Source: an uncultured Pelagibacteraceae bacterium
GTDB taxonomy: Bacteria > Pseudomonadota > Alphaproteobacteria > Pelagibacterales > Pelagibacteraceae
Assembly (NCBI GenBank): GCA_902525625.1
Contig: CABZHM010000002.1
Span: 1 to 64,000, forward strand
Direction: 5' to 3'
Length of the DNA: 64,000 nt
Both the position numbers and the translations under genes were made by a program. The notes under the pieces were generated by a model that ran no database searches, had not been told where the DNA came from, and saw nothing but the letters and a program-made list of their open reading frames with translations. This document shows, in pieces, positions 43,964 through 53,882 of the stretch; position 1 is the stretch's first letter; each line of letters begins with the position of its first letter.

Positions 43964-46183
43964 ATGTTTAAAAAATTCTTATTAATTATTGGTTTGTTTA
44001 TAATTTTTAATCAATCTGTTGAAACTTTTGCAGAAATAATCCCATTGAAGAAGCCTGTTCTAAGTATAAAGGAGAAAGAGCAAAAGTTATTAATAGATGT
44101 TTTAAAACCGTTACAAAAACCGTCAACTAAAAAAGTCATCAAAAACTCACAAAAACAGCCTAATTACAAAAAGGTCACAGATAAAAAGAGTAATATAGGA
44201 ATAATTTTACCTAAAAAAAAACCTTTAATTGCAGGAGCAAAAAAAGAGGATCCTGTTAAAAAATCAAAATATTACAGTAAAAAAGATTTTGCATTAGCAA
44301 AAAAAGCTTTAAATGAAATGAAACAAGCAAAGTGGACTTCTGCATTAAAAACTTCAAAAAGAGTTAGGGATAAATCAATTTACAATTTCATACAATGGAG
44401 ACACCTTTTAACAAAGGGAAATACAGCCTCATATTATGATTATAAAGCATTTATTGATGCAAACGAGGATTATCCAAGAATAGGTAGAATCAAATATTTA
44501 GCAGAACATAAGCTTTCAACAGATACTGTGTCTCCAAAAAAGATTATTAATTGGTTTGAAACTAACGAATCGTTGAGTGGTTTTGGGAAAATGATATTAG
44601 GTGAAAGCTATATTTTACTAGGTAATAAGCAAAAGGGAATATCTTTAGTTAAAGAAGGATGGATAACAGCTGAACTTAATAGATCTGAACTTAAATTTTA
44701 TAGAAAAAAATTTAAAAAATATCTAAATTTTGATGATTATATCAAAAGAGCAGATTACCTTGCCTGGAATAATAAATATTGGGATTTAAAAAGACTTTTG
44801 AGATATTTACCAAAAGATTACCAGCTTTTATACACAGCAAGGCAACTTTTGATGAGTAAGTCATACGGCGTAGATAATGCTATTGCAAAAGTACCCACAA
44901 AATTTAAAAATGATGCAGGATTAAATTACGACAGGTTAAAATGGAGACGAAAAAGAGGTAGAGTTGACAGTTCTCTGGAAATTTTATTAAACATTAATAA
45001 TACAAAAGATTATTTAGTTCGACCTGACAAATGGTGGATAGAGAGAGAAATTATTTCGAGATCGCTTATTTATAAAAAAAAGTTTGAATTAGCTTATAAA
45101 GTGTCAAGTAATCATGCATTGACTGAAGGCCCTGAATATGCGGCAGCTGAATGGATGAGTGGATGGATAGCGCTAAGCTTTTTAAACGATCCATTGTTAG
45201 CAAAAGATCATTTTGAAAACTTTTATAATAATGTAGGCTATCCTATAAGTGTATCCCGTGGTGCTTATTGGTTGGGAAAGACATACCAAAAACTTGGAGA
45301 AAAAGACTTAGCTATTGAGTGGCTTCAAAAGGCTGCAAAATTTTTGACTACTTATTATGGTCAATTAGCATTTATGGAACTAAATCCTGATAAAACTTTT
45401 GAACTTCCAAAAGATTTAGAAGTATCCACAGATTATAAAAATTATTTTTTTAAAAAAGAATTGGTAAAAACAATTTATCTTCTCGATGAACTCAATAATG
45501 ACAAATACACTAAACACATTCTTCGACATCTAGCTAATGATAATATCGAGAATGGAAGCGAAATTTTAGCAGCACAGCTAGCAACTAGCATTGATAGATT
45601 TGATTTTGCTATTCAAATTGCAAAAATTGCTTCCTATGAAAAAAGATTTCATAATAAATTTAATTATCCAATTATAAGTACACCCAAACACATCAACGGA
45701 AGAAAAATTCCAGAAACTGCTTTTATTTTGTCAATTATCAGACAAGAAAGTGAATTTGATTTAAGCGCCAATAGTCATGCAGGTGCTAAAGGTTTAATGC
45801 AACTAATGCCGTACACTGCAAAAGTAGTTGCCAAACAAGCAAAGCTGCCCTATTCAAAATCAAGGCTAACAAAGGATGCGGAGTACAATATAAATCTTGG
45901 ATCACATTATATAGCAGGTCTAATTCTTGATTATGATGGAGCTTATCCTTTTGCTATTGCAGCTTATAATGCTGGACCCAAAAGAGTTAAATATTGGAAA
46001 AAAATAAATAAAAATCCTCAAAAAAAACAAATTGATTATATTAACTGGATTGAGCTAATAAAATTTAAAGAAACTAGAAATTATGTGCAAAGAGTTTTAG
46101 AAAATTATAATGTCTACCGTTATATTTTAGAGCAGAAACCGATAAAAATGAAAAATTTTTTTAAAGATGACCCTCTTTACTAA
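43964..46183 (+). CDS. Soluble lytic murein transglycosylase
   Basis: The 739-residue protein has an N-terminal signal-like hydrophobic segment (about residues 1-22), a low-complexity Lys/Pro region, a long helical superhelix of repeats as in Slt70, and a C-terminal SLT domain. The catalytic Glu is in LSIIRQESEFDLSANSHAGA, followed by KGLMQLMPYTAKVVA and FAIAAYNAGPKRVKYWKK. It would act in the periplasm, cleaving peptidoglycan glycan strands to anhydromuramyl ends. It is divergent from dapA. Confidence 0.94.
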   Translation: MFKKFLLIIGLFIIFNQSVETFAEIIPLKKPVLSIKEKEQKLLIDVLKPLQKPSTKKVIKNSQKQPNYKKVTDKKSNIGIILPKKKPLIAGAKKEDPVKKSKYYSKKDFALAKKALNEMKQAKWTSALKTSKRVRDKSIYNFIQWRHLLTKGNTASYYDYKAFIDANEDYPRIGRIKYLAEHKLSTDTVSPKKIINWFETNESLSGFGKMILGESYILLGNKQKGISLVKEGWITAELNRSELKFYRKKFKKYLNFDDYIKRADYLAWNNKYWDLKRLLRYLPKDYQLLYTARQLLMSKSYGVDNAIAKVPTKFKNDAGLNYDRLKWRRKRGRVDSSLEILLNINNTKDYLVRPDKWWIEREIISRSLIYKKKFELAYKVSSNHALTEGPEYAAAEWMSGWIALSFLNDPLLAKDHFENFYNNVGYPISVSRGAYWLGKTYQKLGEKDLAIEWLQKAAKFLTTYYGQLAFMELNPDKTFELPKDLEVSTDYKNYFFKKELVKTIYLLDELNNDKYTKHILRHLANDNIENGSEILAAQLATSIDRFDFAIQIAKIASYEKRFHNKFNYPIISTPKHINGRKIPETAFILSIIRQESEFDLSANSHAGAKGLMQLMPYTAKVVAKQAKLPYSKSRLTKDAEYNINLGSHYIAGLILDYDGAYPFAIAAYNAGPKRVKYWKKINKNPQKKQIDYINWIELIKFKETRNYVQRVLENYNVYRYILEQKPIKMKNFFKDDPLY

Positions 46184-46185
46184 AT

Positions 46186-46914
46186 ATGGAATTTAATCAA
46201 TCTTTTTTTCAGCAAAAATTGAAATCTGGAATAGAATTTTTCAATAAAAATCAACTAAACAAAGCTATTGAGTGTTTTAAATTTCTACAAAATGAAAAAT
46301 CGACTCAAACAATAGCTTTTTTATATTTGGGAATAATAGAAATAAAAAAAAATAATAATGAAAATGCAAAAAAATATTTTTTTAAAATTCTTGAAATAGA
46401 TAAAAATCATGAATTTGCAAATTTAAATTTAGGGCTTCTTTCTTTCCAGGTAAAAGATATAAAAAGAGCAATAGATTATTTCAATAAAACACTAAACATA
46501 AATAGAAAAAATTTGTTAGCTAAATATCATCTTGGATTAATTGAGATAATTAATAAGGAGTATGAAAAAGCTAAAAAAAAATTCGAGGAAATTCTGTTAA
46601 AGGAGCCAAAAAATTTGAATGCTCTTAATAATCTTGGGATCTGTCATTCAAAACAAATAAATTTTAAGAAAGCAATTAATATATTTAAAGATTGTCTTAA
46701 TATAAACAATAACCACAAACAAGCTATTCTAAATCTAGCTAACTGTTTTTTTCAAATAAAAGATTTTGAAAACTCAATTATTAATTATAACAAAGTTTTA
46801 GAAATAGAGAAAAATCACACAATTGCTAAAATAGGCTTAAGCAAATGTTATTTTGCTTTACATAATTATGAAAAGGCTTTTTATTTTTTTGAAGCAAGAA
46901 AAAAACACAATTAG
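46186..46914 (+). CDS. TPR repeat protein, N-terminal part of a frameshifted TPR-glycosyltransferase
   Basis: The 242-residue frame is made of tetratricopeptide repeats of about 34 residues (for example LAKYHLGLIEIINKEYEKAK and NALNNLGICHSKQINFKKAI). The frame stops shortly after FYFFEARKKHN. Reading on with one base added in the A7 run at 46899-46905 removes the stop and joins the next frame. In known relatives the TPR unit and a GT9-like domain form one protein. Treat as part of one gene with the following entry. Confidence 0.8.
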   Translation: MEFNQSFFQQKLKSGIEFFNKNQLNKAIECFKFLQNEKSTQTIAFLYLGIIEIKKNNNENAKKYFFKILEIDKNHEFANLNLGLLSFQVKDIKRAIDYFNKTLNINRKNLLAKYHLGLIEIINKEYEKAKKKFEEILLKEPKNLNALNNLGICHSKQINFKKAINIFKDCLNINNNHKQAILNLANCFFQIKDFENSIINYNKVLEIEKNHTIAKIGLSKCYFALHNYEKAFYFFEARKKHN

Positions 46915-46997
46915 ATAATTTAAAAATTGCTAATAAATTAGTTAAAGATTTTAATTGTAAAGAATGGTTCAAGGAAAAAATAGATAATAAAAAAATT

Positions 46998-47780
46998 TTG
47001 ATTCTTAGTGAACAAGGTATTGGTGATAATTTACAATTCGCTAGATATATCTTTTGGTTAAAAGAAAAATTTAATTGTGATATAATTTTTTATATTAATA
47101 AAAAAATTTCTCATCTTTTTAAAAACTGTCCATGTAAAATTATAAATGATTTAGATCAGGTTGATAAGATTGACTTTTATCAGTATTTATTATCTTTACC
47201 ATACATCTACTATAAAAGAGAGAATAAATTTAAAAAATGTATTTCTTTTATATCAGATGATACCTCTAATAACTTAAACTGGAAAAAAAAACTTGAAAAT
47301 TTTAAAAAACCACTTATTGCAATACAATGGAAAGGAAATGAAAAATTTCTAGACGATCAGCAAAGATCTGTTCCTATAAAATTTTTTAGTAATTTAATTA
47401 AAAATAAAGATTACTCTTTTATTAGTCTACAGAAAGACAATTTTTCCTCAGATATTAAATCTAATAACCTACAAGAATTTATTACAGATTTCTCAGAACA
47501 AATCGATATCGGAGATAAGAGTTTTGTTGATACTATCTCTATTCTGAATAGTATAGATTTGTTGATTTCAGTTGACACATCAATGACCCATCTCGCATCT
47601 ACGATGGGTATTAAGACTTTACTATTACTTAACTATAACCCTGATTGGCGTTGGCATATAGAACTCAAGGAAAATTGTTTTTATGACAATCTAGAAATGA
47701 TAAAAGCTGATAGAATAAATGATTGGGAGTCAGTCTCTTTTAGGATTAATGATAAATTGAAAGAATTATTTAAAAGATAA
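46998..47780 (+). CDS. GT9-like glycosyltransferase domain, C-terminal part of the frameshifted gene
   Basis: The 260-residue frame (ORF-track TTG start) is probably the continuation of the TPR gene: the same frame is open upstream to the A7 run, reading TQLDNLKIANKLVKDFNCKE and KILILSEQGIGDNLQFARYI. Motifs are AIQWKGNEKFLDDQQRSVPI, SVDTSMTHLASTMGIKTLLL and NYNPDWRWH, typical of TPR-linked glycosyltransferases. It has no plausible start of its own. The protein probably glycosylates a surface structure; the acceptor is unknown. Confidence 0.75.
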   Translation: MILSEQGIGDNLQFARYIFWLKEKFNCDIIFYINKKISHLFKNCPCKIINDLDQVDKIDFYQYLLSLPYIYYKRENKFKKCISFISDDTSNNLNWKKKLENFKKPLIAIQWKGNEKFLDDQQRSVPIKFFSNLIKNKDYSFISLQKDNFSSDIKSNNLQEFITDFSEQIDIGDKSFVDTISILNSIDLLISVDTSMTHLASTMGIKTLLLLNYNPDWRWHIELKENCFYDNLEMIKADRINDWESVSFRINDKLKELFKR

Positions 47781-47794
47781 ATTTTCCTCAAAAA

Positions 47795-47886
47795 TGGCGG
47801 AAAGGGAGGGATTCGAACCCTCGGTACAAGTTTCCCCGCACGGTCATTTAGCAAACGACTGGTTTAAGCCTCTCACCCACCTTTCC
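47795..47886 (-). tRNA. tRNA-Ser (anticodon GCU)
   Basis: On the minus strand, GGAAAGG pairs with CCTTTCC, the anticodon arm is GTCGT-TTGCTAA-ATGAC (anticodon GCT), a long variable arm follows, and the T arm contains GGTTCGAATCC, ending GCCA. The 92-base length with a long variable arm is the class II serine form. It is convergent with the truncated GT frame and divergent from soxB. Confidence 0.96.
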
Positions 47887-47948
47887 TTTAACAAGTGTGT
47901 AACTTGAAATCATTGAATATTCAATATTAATCAAGTATTTATTGCAAA

Positions 47949-49202
47949 ATGAAAAATAAATATTCAATAATTTCTCTTATTAAGAATTCTTTTTCATATC
48001 ATGAAAATTGGCAAAAAGCTTGGGGTAATCCTGAACCAAAAAAAGAATATGATATTATAATAGTCGGTGGCGGAGGTCATGGTTTGGCTACAGCTTATTA
48101 TCTTGCAAAAAAACATAATATTAAAAATGTTGCTGTAATAGAAAAAGGCTGGATTGGCGGGGGTAACACTGGGAGAAATACTACAATAATTAGATCTAAC
48201 TATTTGTGGGATGCAAGTGCAGGTTTGTATGATCATGCTTTAAAAATTTGGGAAAAACTATCTCAAGAATTAAATTACAATGTTATGTTTAGTCAACGAG
48301 GAGTGATGAATCTAGCTCATAATTTACAAGATGTAAGAGATCTTAAAAGAAGGACTCATGCTAACAGATTGAATGGTATCGATGCAGTTTATCTTAATAC
48401 AGAGCAAGTAAAAAAATTTTGTCCAATTATAAACACCTCTCCAGATATTAGATATCCAGTATTAGGGGGAACTCTCCAGCGTAGAGCTGGTACGGCACGT
48501 CATGACGCTGTAGCTTGGGGTTATGCAAGAGGTGCTGATGAAATGGGTGTTGATATAATTCAAAATTGTGAAGTTAAAGGAATTAAAAGAAGTGGTGAGA
48601 GTGTTGATGGAGTTGAAACAACAAAAGGTTTTATCAAAACAAAAAAAATTGGTGTTGTTGCTGCTGGTCACTCAAGTGTAATAGCAAATATGGCAGGCTT
48701 GAAGTTACCTTTGGAAAGTAAACCTCTTCAAGCATTAGTGTCAGAGCCAGTAAAACCTATTATTGATACAGTAGTTATGTCTAATGCTGTACATGCTTAC
48801 GTTAGTCAGTCTGATAAGGGTGAGCTGGTAATTGGAGCTGGGACAGATGACTACGTTTCTTATTCTCAAAAAGGAAGTCATGAGATTGTAGAAGGAACTT
48901 TAAATGCTATTTTAGAATTATATCCAATATTTAGCCGAATGAGAATGTTAAGACAATGGGGTGGTATTGTAGATATATGTCCTGATGCGAGTCCTATTGT
49001 TAGTAAGACACCAATTAAAGGTTTATATTTTAATTGCGGTTGGGGAACTGGAGGATTTAAAGCAACACCAGGTTCAGGAGATTTATTTGCACATACAATA
49101 GCAAATGATGAACCTCATAAATTAAATGCTGCATTTAATCTTAATAGATTTGTGAGTGGAGATCTTGTTGATGAACACGGTGCGGCTGCTGTAGCACACT
49201 AA
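47949..49202 (+). CDS. soxB: Sarcosine oxidase, beta subunit
   Basis: The 417-residue flavoprotein has the FAD-binding loop [20 protein letters not shown] and [38 protein letters not shown], and the late segment [20 protein letters not shown]. It is the subunit that oxidises the N-methyl group of sarcosine, with a covalent flavin site in known homologs. The stop overlaps soxD's ATG (TAATG). In SAR11, sarcosine may come from glycine betaine or dimethylglycine breakdown. Confidence 0.97.
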   Translation: MKNKYSIISLIKNSFSYHENWQKAWGNPEPKKEYDIIIVGGGGHGLATAYYLAKKHNIKNVAVIEKGWIGGGNTGRNTTIIRSNYLWDASAGLYDHALKIWEKLSQELNYNVMFSQRGVMNLAHNLQDVRDLKRRTHANRLNGIDAVYLNTEQVKKFCPIINTSPDIRYPVLGGTLQRRAGTARHDAVAWGYARGADEMGVDIIQNCEVKGIKRSGESVDGVETTKGFIKTKKIGVVAAGHSSVIANMAGLKLPLESKPLQALVSEPVKPIIDTVVMSNAVHAYVSQSDKGELVIGAGTDDYVSYSQKGSHEIVEGTLNAILELYPIFSRMRMLRQWGGIVDICPDASPIVSKTPIKGLYFNCGWGTGGFKATPGSGDLFAHTIANDEPHKLNAAFNLNRFVSGDLVDEHGAAAVAH

Positions 49203-49483
49203 TGTTTTTGATTCATTGTCCTTATTGTGGTGAAAGAGAACAAAGTGAGTTTAAAGCTGGAGGTGAGGCTCATATAGTTAGACCCAAACAACCAACTGAA
49301 TTAAGTGATGATCAGTGGGCAGAATATCTTTTCATGAGAAAAAATATTAAAGGTGTCCAGTTCGAAAGATGGGTTCATACCCATGGATGTAGAAAATGGT
49401 TCAACATGGTTAGAGACACATCTAATGATGAAATTAAAGCAATTTATAAAATGGGTGAAAAACCTCCAACAAAATATAAATGA
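49202..49483 (+). CDS. soxD: Sarcosine oxidase, delta subunit
   Basis: The 93-residue protein begins [20 protein letters not shown] and holds the HCPYCG zinc ligands, followed by later His and Cys (THGCRKWFNM). It binds zinc and structurally supports the heterotetramer. It overlaps soxB by one base and soxA by four (ATGA), so the four genes are translationally coupled. Confidence 0.97.
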   Translation: MFLIHCPYCGEREQSEFKAGGEAHIVRPKQPTELSDDQWAEYLFMRKNIKGVQFERWVHTHGCRKWFNMVRDTSNDEIKAIYKMGEKPPTKYK

Positions 49484-52400
49484 CAGACAATTTAAGAGTT
49501 AAATCAAGTAAGTTTATAGATGAGACATATAAAATTTCATTTAAGTTTAATAGTAAAACTTATTATGGTTATAAGGGAGACACATTAGCATCTGCACTTT
49601 TAGCTAATAATATCCATTTAGTCGGAAGAAGTTTTAAATACCATAGACCAAGAGGAATAATGACTGCTGGTTCAGAAGAGCCTAATGCTATTGTTCAACT
49701 TCATAAAGATACATCTAGGACAGAACCAAATGTTAGAGCAACAGAAATAGAAATTTATGAAGGACTTGAAGCTTCAAGTCAAAATTGTTGGCCAAGTGTT
49801 AACTTTGATTTAGGAGGTATAAATAATTTTTTAAGTCCAGTTCTTCCAGCAGGTTTTTATTATAAAACTTTCATGTGGCCAGCAAGTTTTTGGGAAAAAT
49901 ATGAGTATTTTATAAGAAAATCTGCCGGTTTAGGTAAATCACCTTCGGAGCCTGATCCTGATATATATGAGCATAAATATATACACTGTGATGTGTTAAT
50001 CATTGGTGCTGGTATTTCAGGTATCATCGCAGCAAAAACTTCTGCAAAAAATGGTTTTAAAACATTATTAGTAGATGAAAAACCTTATCTTGGTGGTTCA
50101 ACAATTTACCAGAATTCAGAGCATTTCAAGATCAATAATCAAATTTCAAGCTCATGGTTGGAAAAGGAAATAAATGAAATCAAAAAAATTGATAATTTAG
50201 AAATAAAAATAAGAACAAGTGTAGCTGCATTCCATGGTTATAACTTTTTATTGGCTCGAGAAAGCCTGACCGATCATTTACCTTTACATCAAAGAGATGA
50301 GAAAGTTAGACATAGACTACTTAAGATAAGAGCAAAAAAAGTCATTAGTGCGACTGGATCTTTAGAAAGGCCTTTAATATTTGATAATAATGATCGACCA
50401 GGAATTTTGTTATCCTCTGCAATAGAAAAGTATTCAAATTTTTTTGGTGTTGCGTGTGGTCAAAAAAATGTTCTTTTTACCAATAATGACAGTGCCTATG
50501 AGACAGCAATGAGTTTATTTCAAAAAGGAATTAATATTAAAGCTATCATTGATAATAGAGAAGAAGTTGATTCAAAATTAGTAAAAGAAATAGAAAAAAA
50601 TAATATAAAAGTTTACAAAGGATATACAGTTGTTGACACATTTGGATACAAAAAGATTAATAAGATATCAATAATGCAACTTTCCAAAGATGGTCAAAAA
50701 GTTATTGGTTCTAAGATATCTATAGATTGTGATTGCCTTGGTATGTCAGGAGGATGGACTCCAGCTGTACATCTTTTTACTCAATCTGGAGGAAAATTAA
50801 GATTCAGAGATGACGATCAAGTATTTATTCCGGGAATATATCCTTCAGATCAAATAAGTATAGGTTCTTGTAATGGAGATTTTACATTAGATGAAATTTT
50901 AATTGGTATTTCAAAAAAACTTAAAGATTTTTTAGATATTAAGAAAACTGACTATGAAAATCTTGAGATCCAATCTCATTTCAACAAAACTAAAAGAAAT
51001 ATATGGTTACTACCATCTAATAAAATAATTGGTAAAACAAAACCATTTGTTGATTATCAAAATGATGCTACAGCAAAAGATATTAAATTAGCTTTAAGAG
51101 AAGGTTTCCGATCAATTGAACATGTAAAGAGGTATACAACAACCGGCATGGGAACTGATCAAGGTAAACTTGGTAATATGCATGCGTTAGGAATTATCTC
51201 TGAAACTGCTGGCTCTAAAATGGGTGAGCTTGGTACAACAACATTTAGACCACCCTACACTCCTCTTACTTTTGGCACAATTGTCGGAAGAAATGTAGGA
51301 GAATATTTCGATGTTTTCAGGAAAACTCCAATCCATGATTGGCATGTTGAAAATAAAGCGAAATTTGAAAATGTAGGACAATGGAAAAGAGCTTGGTTTT
51401 ATCCTAGAAAAAATGAAGGCATGCATGAAGCTGTACAAAGAGAAAGTAAAGCTGCAAGAGATAGTGCAGGTATATTAGATGCTTCAACATTAGGTAAGAT
51501 TGATATTCAAGGTACAGATGCCTCGGAATTTTTAAATAGAGTTTATACTAATGCATGGTCAAAACTAGCTATTGGAAAATGTCGATATGGGTTGATGCTT
51601 AATGAGGATGGTATGGTTTATGACGACGGTGTAACAACACGCCTAGATGAAAATCACTATATTATGACCACAACAACCGGTGGAGCGGCAACCGTTTTAG
51701 GCAAATTGGAAGATTACCTCCAAACAGAGTGGCCAGAATTAGATGTATACTTAACTTCAGTGACTGATCATTATGCAACAATTAGTGTTTGTGGTCCAAA
51801 CAGTAAAAAAATTATTTCAAAAGTAATTCCTGATATAGATTTATCTGATGAAAAATTTCCACATATGTCTTTTAAAAACACTAAGATTGGCAAAGTTAAA
51901 TGTAGGGTAATGAGAATAAGTTTTACCGGTGAACAAAGTTACGAGATTAATGTTCAGGCCAACTATGGAAGATCTGTATGGGAAAGGTGTATGCAGGCAG
52001 GAAAAGAATTTAACATAACACCTTATGGAACTGAAACGATGCATTTACTAAGAGCAGAAAAAGGATTTATAATTGTAGGACAAGACACAGATGCAACCAT
52101 GACACCAATCGATCTACAAATGGATTGGATAGTTAGTAAAAAGAAATATGACTTTATTGGTAAAAGATCTTTATATAGATCAGATACAATCAGAGAGGAT
52201 AGAAAACAGTTAATTGGTTTAGTTACAGAAAATCCAAAAGAAGTTTTGGAAGAAGGTGCCCAAATTGTTGAGGATGCAAGCAAGTCACCAGTTGAAATGT
52301 TGGGCCATGTAACTTCAAGTTACTATAGTCCAAATTTAGAAAAATCTATCGCTTTAGGGGTTGTTAAAGGTGGAAAAAATATGATGGGTCAAAAACTAAT

Positions 52401-52485
52401 TATCCCAATGGAAAATAAACAAATCAACGTGACAGTTACTGATCCAGTTTTTTTAGATAAGGAGAATAAAAGATTAAATGCTTAA
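49480..52485 (+). CDS. soxA: Sarcosine oxidase, alpha subunit
   Basis: The 1001-residue protein has an N-terminal 2Fe-2S-ferredoxin-like part (KGDTLASALLANNIHLVGRS then FKYHRPRGIMTAGSEEPNAI), an NAD/flavin region around residue 170 (VLIIGAGISGIIAAKTSAKN) and a C-terminal glycine-cleavage-T-like domain from about 620 that binds folate (GILDASTLGKIDIQG, RISFTGEQSYEINV). It uses THF to capture the oxidised methyl as 5,10-methylene-THF. Length is as expected for the heterotetrameric enzyme. Confidence 0.97.
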   Translation: MTDNLRVKSSKFIDETYKISFKFNSKTYYGYKGDTLASALLANNIHLVGRSFKYHRPRGIMTAGSEEPNAIVQLHKDTSRTEPNVRATEIEIYEGLEASSQNCWPSVNFDLGGINNFLSPVLPAGFYYKTFMWPASFWEKYEYFIRKSAGLGKSPSEPDPDIYEHKYIHCDVLIIGAGISGIIAAKTSAKNGFKTLLVDEKPYLGGSTIYQNSEHFKINNQISSSWLEKEINEIKKIDNLEIKIRTSVAAFHGYNFLLARESLTDHLPLHQRDEKVRHRLLKIRAKKVISATGSLERPLIFDNNDRPGILLSSAIEKYSNFFGVACGQKNVLFTNNDSAYETAMSLFQKGINIKAIIDNREEVDSKLVKEIEKNNIKVYKGYTVVDTFGYKKINKISIMQLSKDGQKVIGSKISIDCDCLGMSGGWTPAVHLFTQSGGKLRFRDDDQVFIPGIYPSDQISIGSCNGDFTLDEILIGISKKLKDFLDIKKTDYENLEIQSHFNKTKRNIWLLPSNKIIGKTKPFVDYQNDATAKDIKLALREGFRSIEHVKRYTTTGMGTDQGKLGNMHALGIISETAGSKMGELGTTTFRPPYTPLTFGTIVGRNVGEYFDVFRKTPIHDWHVENKAKFENVGQWKRAWFYPRKNEGMHEAVQRESKAARDSAGILDASTLGKIDIQGTDASEFLNRVYTNAWSKLAIGKCRYGLMLNEDGMVYDDGVTTRLDENHYIMTTTTGGAATVLGKLEDYLQTEWPELDVYLTSVTDHYATISVCGPNSKKIISKVIPDIDLSDEKFPHMSFKNTKIGKVKCRVMRISFTGEQSYEINVQANYGRSVWERCMQAGKEFNITPYGTETMHLLRAEKGFIIVGQDTDATMTPIDLQMDWIVSKKKYDFIGKRSLYRSDTIREDRKQLIGLVTENPKEVLEEGAQIVEDASKSPVEMLGHVTSSYYSPNLEKSIALGVVKGGKNMMGQKLIIPMENKQINVTVTDPVFLDKENKRLNA

Positions 52486-53041
52486 TTATTCAAACGCAAT
52501 TACAGAAGAAATGTCTTATTCAGGATTACAAATAAGTGAAGTTAAACCTATAATGAAACTGATTGTAAGAGGGAAAAAAAGAGAATTTTTATCTGCAGTT
52601 GGTAAATCACTAAATTTGATATTACCAGCCGAGGCAAATACATTTACTAAAAGTGATAAATTAACAGCACTTTGGCTAAGTCCTGATGAATGGATGATTT
52701 TTTCAAACGAGGTTTCTAATATTGATAGCAACGATTATGAAACAGAAAATTTACTCAATAAAAATATTATTAAAACAAATTTAGGAGCTGTCACAAATGT
52801 TACTGACCAATTTGTCTTAATTAATTTTAAAGGTGACAAAATTTATGAATTATTTGAAACTGGATCACCATTTAATTTCAACGATTTTAGAAAAAAAAGG
52901 GGCTCTGTCACACAAACAATATTGGCAAAAATTGATGTGATTATACAACACGAAAGTCAAAATGAGGTGAATCTTTTTGTAAGACGCTCCTTTTCACAAC
53001 ATTTATTTTCTTGGATGAATGATAGTGCGTCAAGATTATAG
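52478..53041 (+). CDS. soxG: Sarcosine oxidase, gamma subunit
   Basis: The 187-residue protein matches SoxG in placement, length, and late segments ALWLSPDEWMIFSNE, GAVTNVTDQFVLINFKG and FVRRSFSQHLFSWMND. It completes the tetramer and contacts the alpha subunit. Its start overlaps soxA by 8 bases. The next gene starts 33 bases on, with its own ribosome-binding site. Confidence 0.93.
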   Translation: MLNYSNAITEEMSYSGLQISEVKPIMKLIVRGKKREFLSAVGKSLNLILPAEANTFTKSDKLTALWLSPDEWMIFSNEVSNIDSNDYETENLLNKNIIKTNLGAVTNVTDQFVLINFKGDKIYELFETGSPFNFNDFRKKRGSVTQTILAKIDVIIQHESQNEVNLFVRRSFSQHLFSWMNDSASRL

Positions 53042-53074
53042 TCTCATTTTTTTTTAGATTTGTTAGAAAGGTGT

Positions 53075-53842
53075 ATGAAAAAATTAATCTATCTAGCAAT
53101 TTTTGCTCTTTTACCCTTTAATTTAAATGCAGACTCAAACTTAGACAAAATTTTATCATCAGGTGTCTTAAAAGTTGGAACAACTGGTGACTGGGATCCT
53201 ATGACTATTAAGGATCCAGCGACTAACAAATATAAAGGATTTGATATCGACGTAATGAGTGAACTGGCTAAGGACATGGGTGTTAAAATTGAATTCGTAC
53301 CAGCTGAGTGGAAAACTATCGTCTCTGGAATAACTTCTGAAAGATATGATATATCAACGAGTGTAACAAAAACCCCAAAAAGAGCTGAAGTGGCTGGATT
53401 TACTGACACTTACTATAAATATGGAACTGTACCACTTGTTCTAAAAAAGAATTTAAGCAAATTTTCGACCTGGGACTCTCTTAATAATTCAAATGTAACT
53501 ATTGCAACTACCCTTGGCACTTCACAAGAGGAAAAGGCAAAAGAATTTTTTCCTAAATCAAAATTAAATTCTGTAGAAGCCCCTGCTAGAGATTTTCAAG
53601 AGGTATTAGCTGGAAGAGCGGACGGAAATATAACAAGTTCAACAGAGGCAAATAAGTTAGTTATTAAATATCCACAATTAGCTATCGTTCCTGATGGTGA
53701 AAAAAATCCTGCTTTTTTAGCAATGATGGTTCCTAAAGGTGACAATAAATGGAATAGTTACGTCAATGACTGGATAAAAAAGAAAAAAACTTCAGGCTTC
53801 TTTACCACGTTATTAGCTAAATACAATTTAAAGAGTTTATAA
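53075..53842 (+). CDS. Periplasmic solute-binding protein, amino-acid family
   Basis: The track's TTG start at 53060 is less likely than the ATG at 53075, which follows GAAAGG by 3 bases. The 255-residue protein opens with a signal peptide [19 protein letters not shown] and has the family-3 pattern: [58 protein letters not shown] and [18 protein letters not shown]. It probably binds a polar amino acid or similar small solute. It lies after soxG, which hints at an amine, but the ligand cannot be predicted. Confidence 0.9.
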   Translation: MKKLIYLAIFALLPFNLNADSNLDKILSSGVLKVGTTGDWDPMTIKDPATNKYKGFDIDVMSELAKDMGVKIEFVPAEWKTIVSGITSERYDISTSVTKTPKRAEVAGFTDTYYKYGTVPLVLKKNLSKFSTWDSLNNSNVTIATTLGTSQEEKAKEFFPKSKLNSVEAPARDFQEVLAGRADGNITSSTEANKLVIKYPQLAIVPDGEKNPAFLAMMVPKGDNKWNSYVNDWIKKKKTSGFFTTLLAKYNLKSL

Positions 53843-53882
53843 TAGGTTAGTATTTACTGCTTAATACCTTATAAATTAGGGG

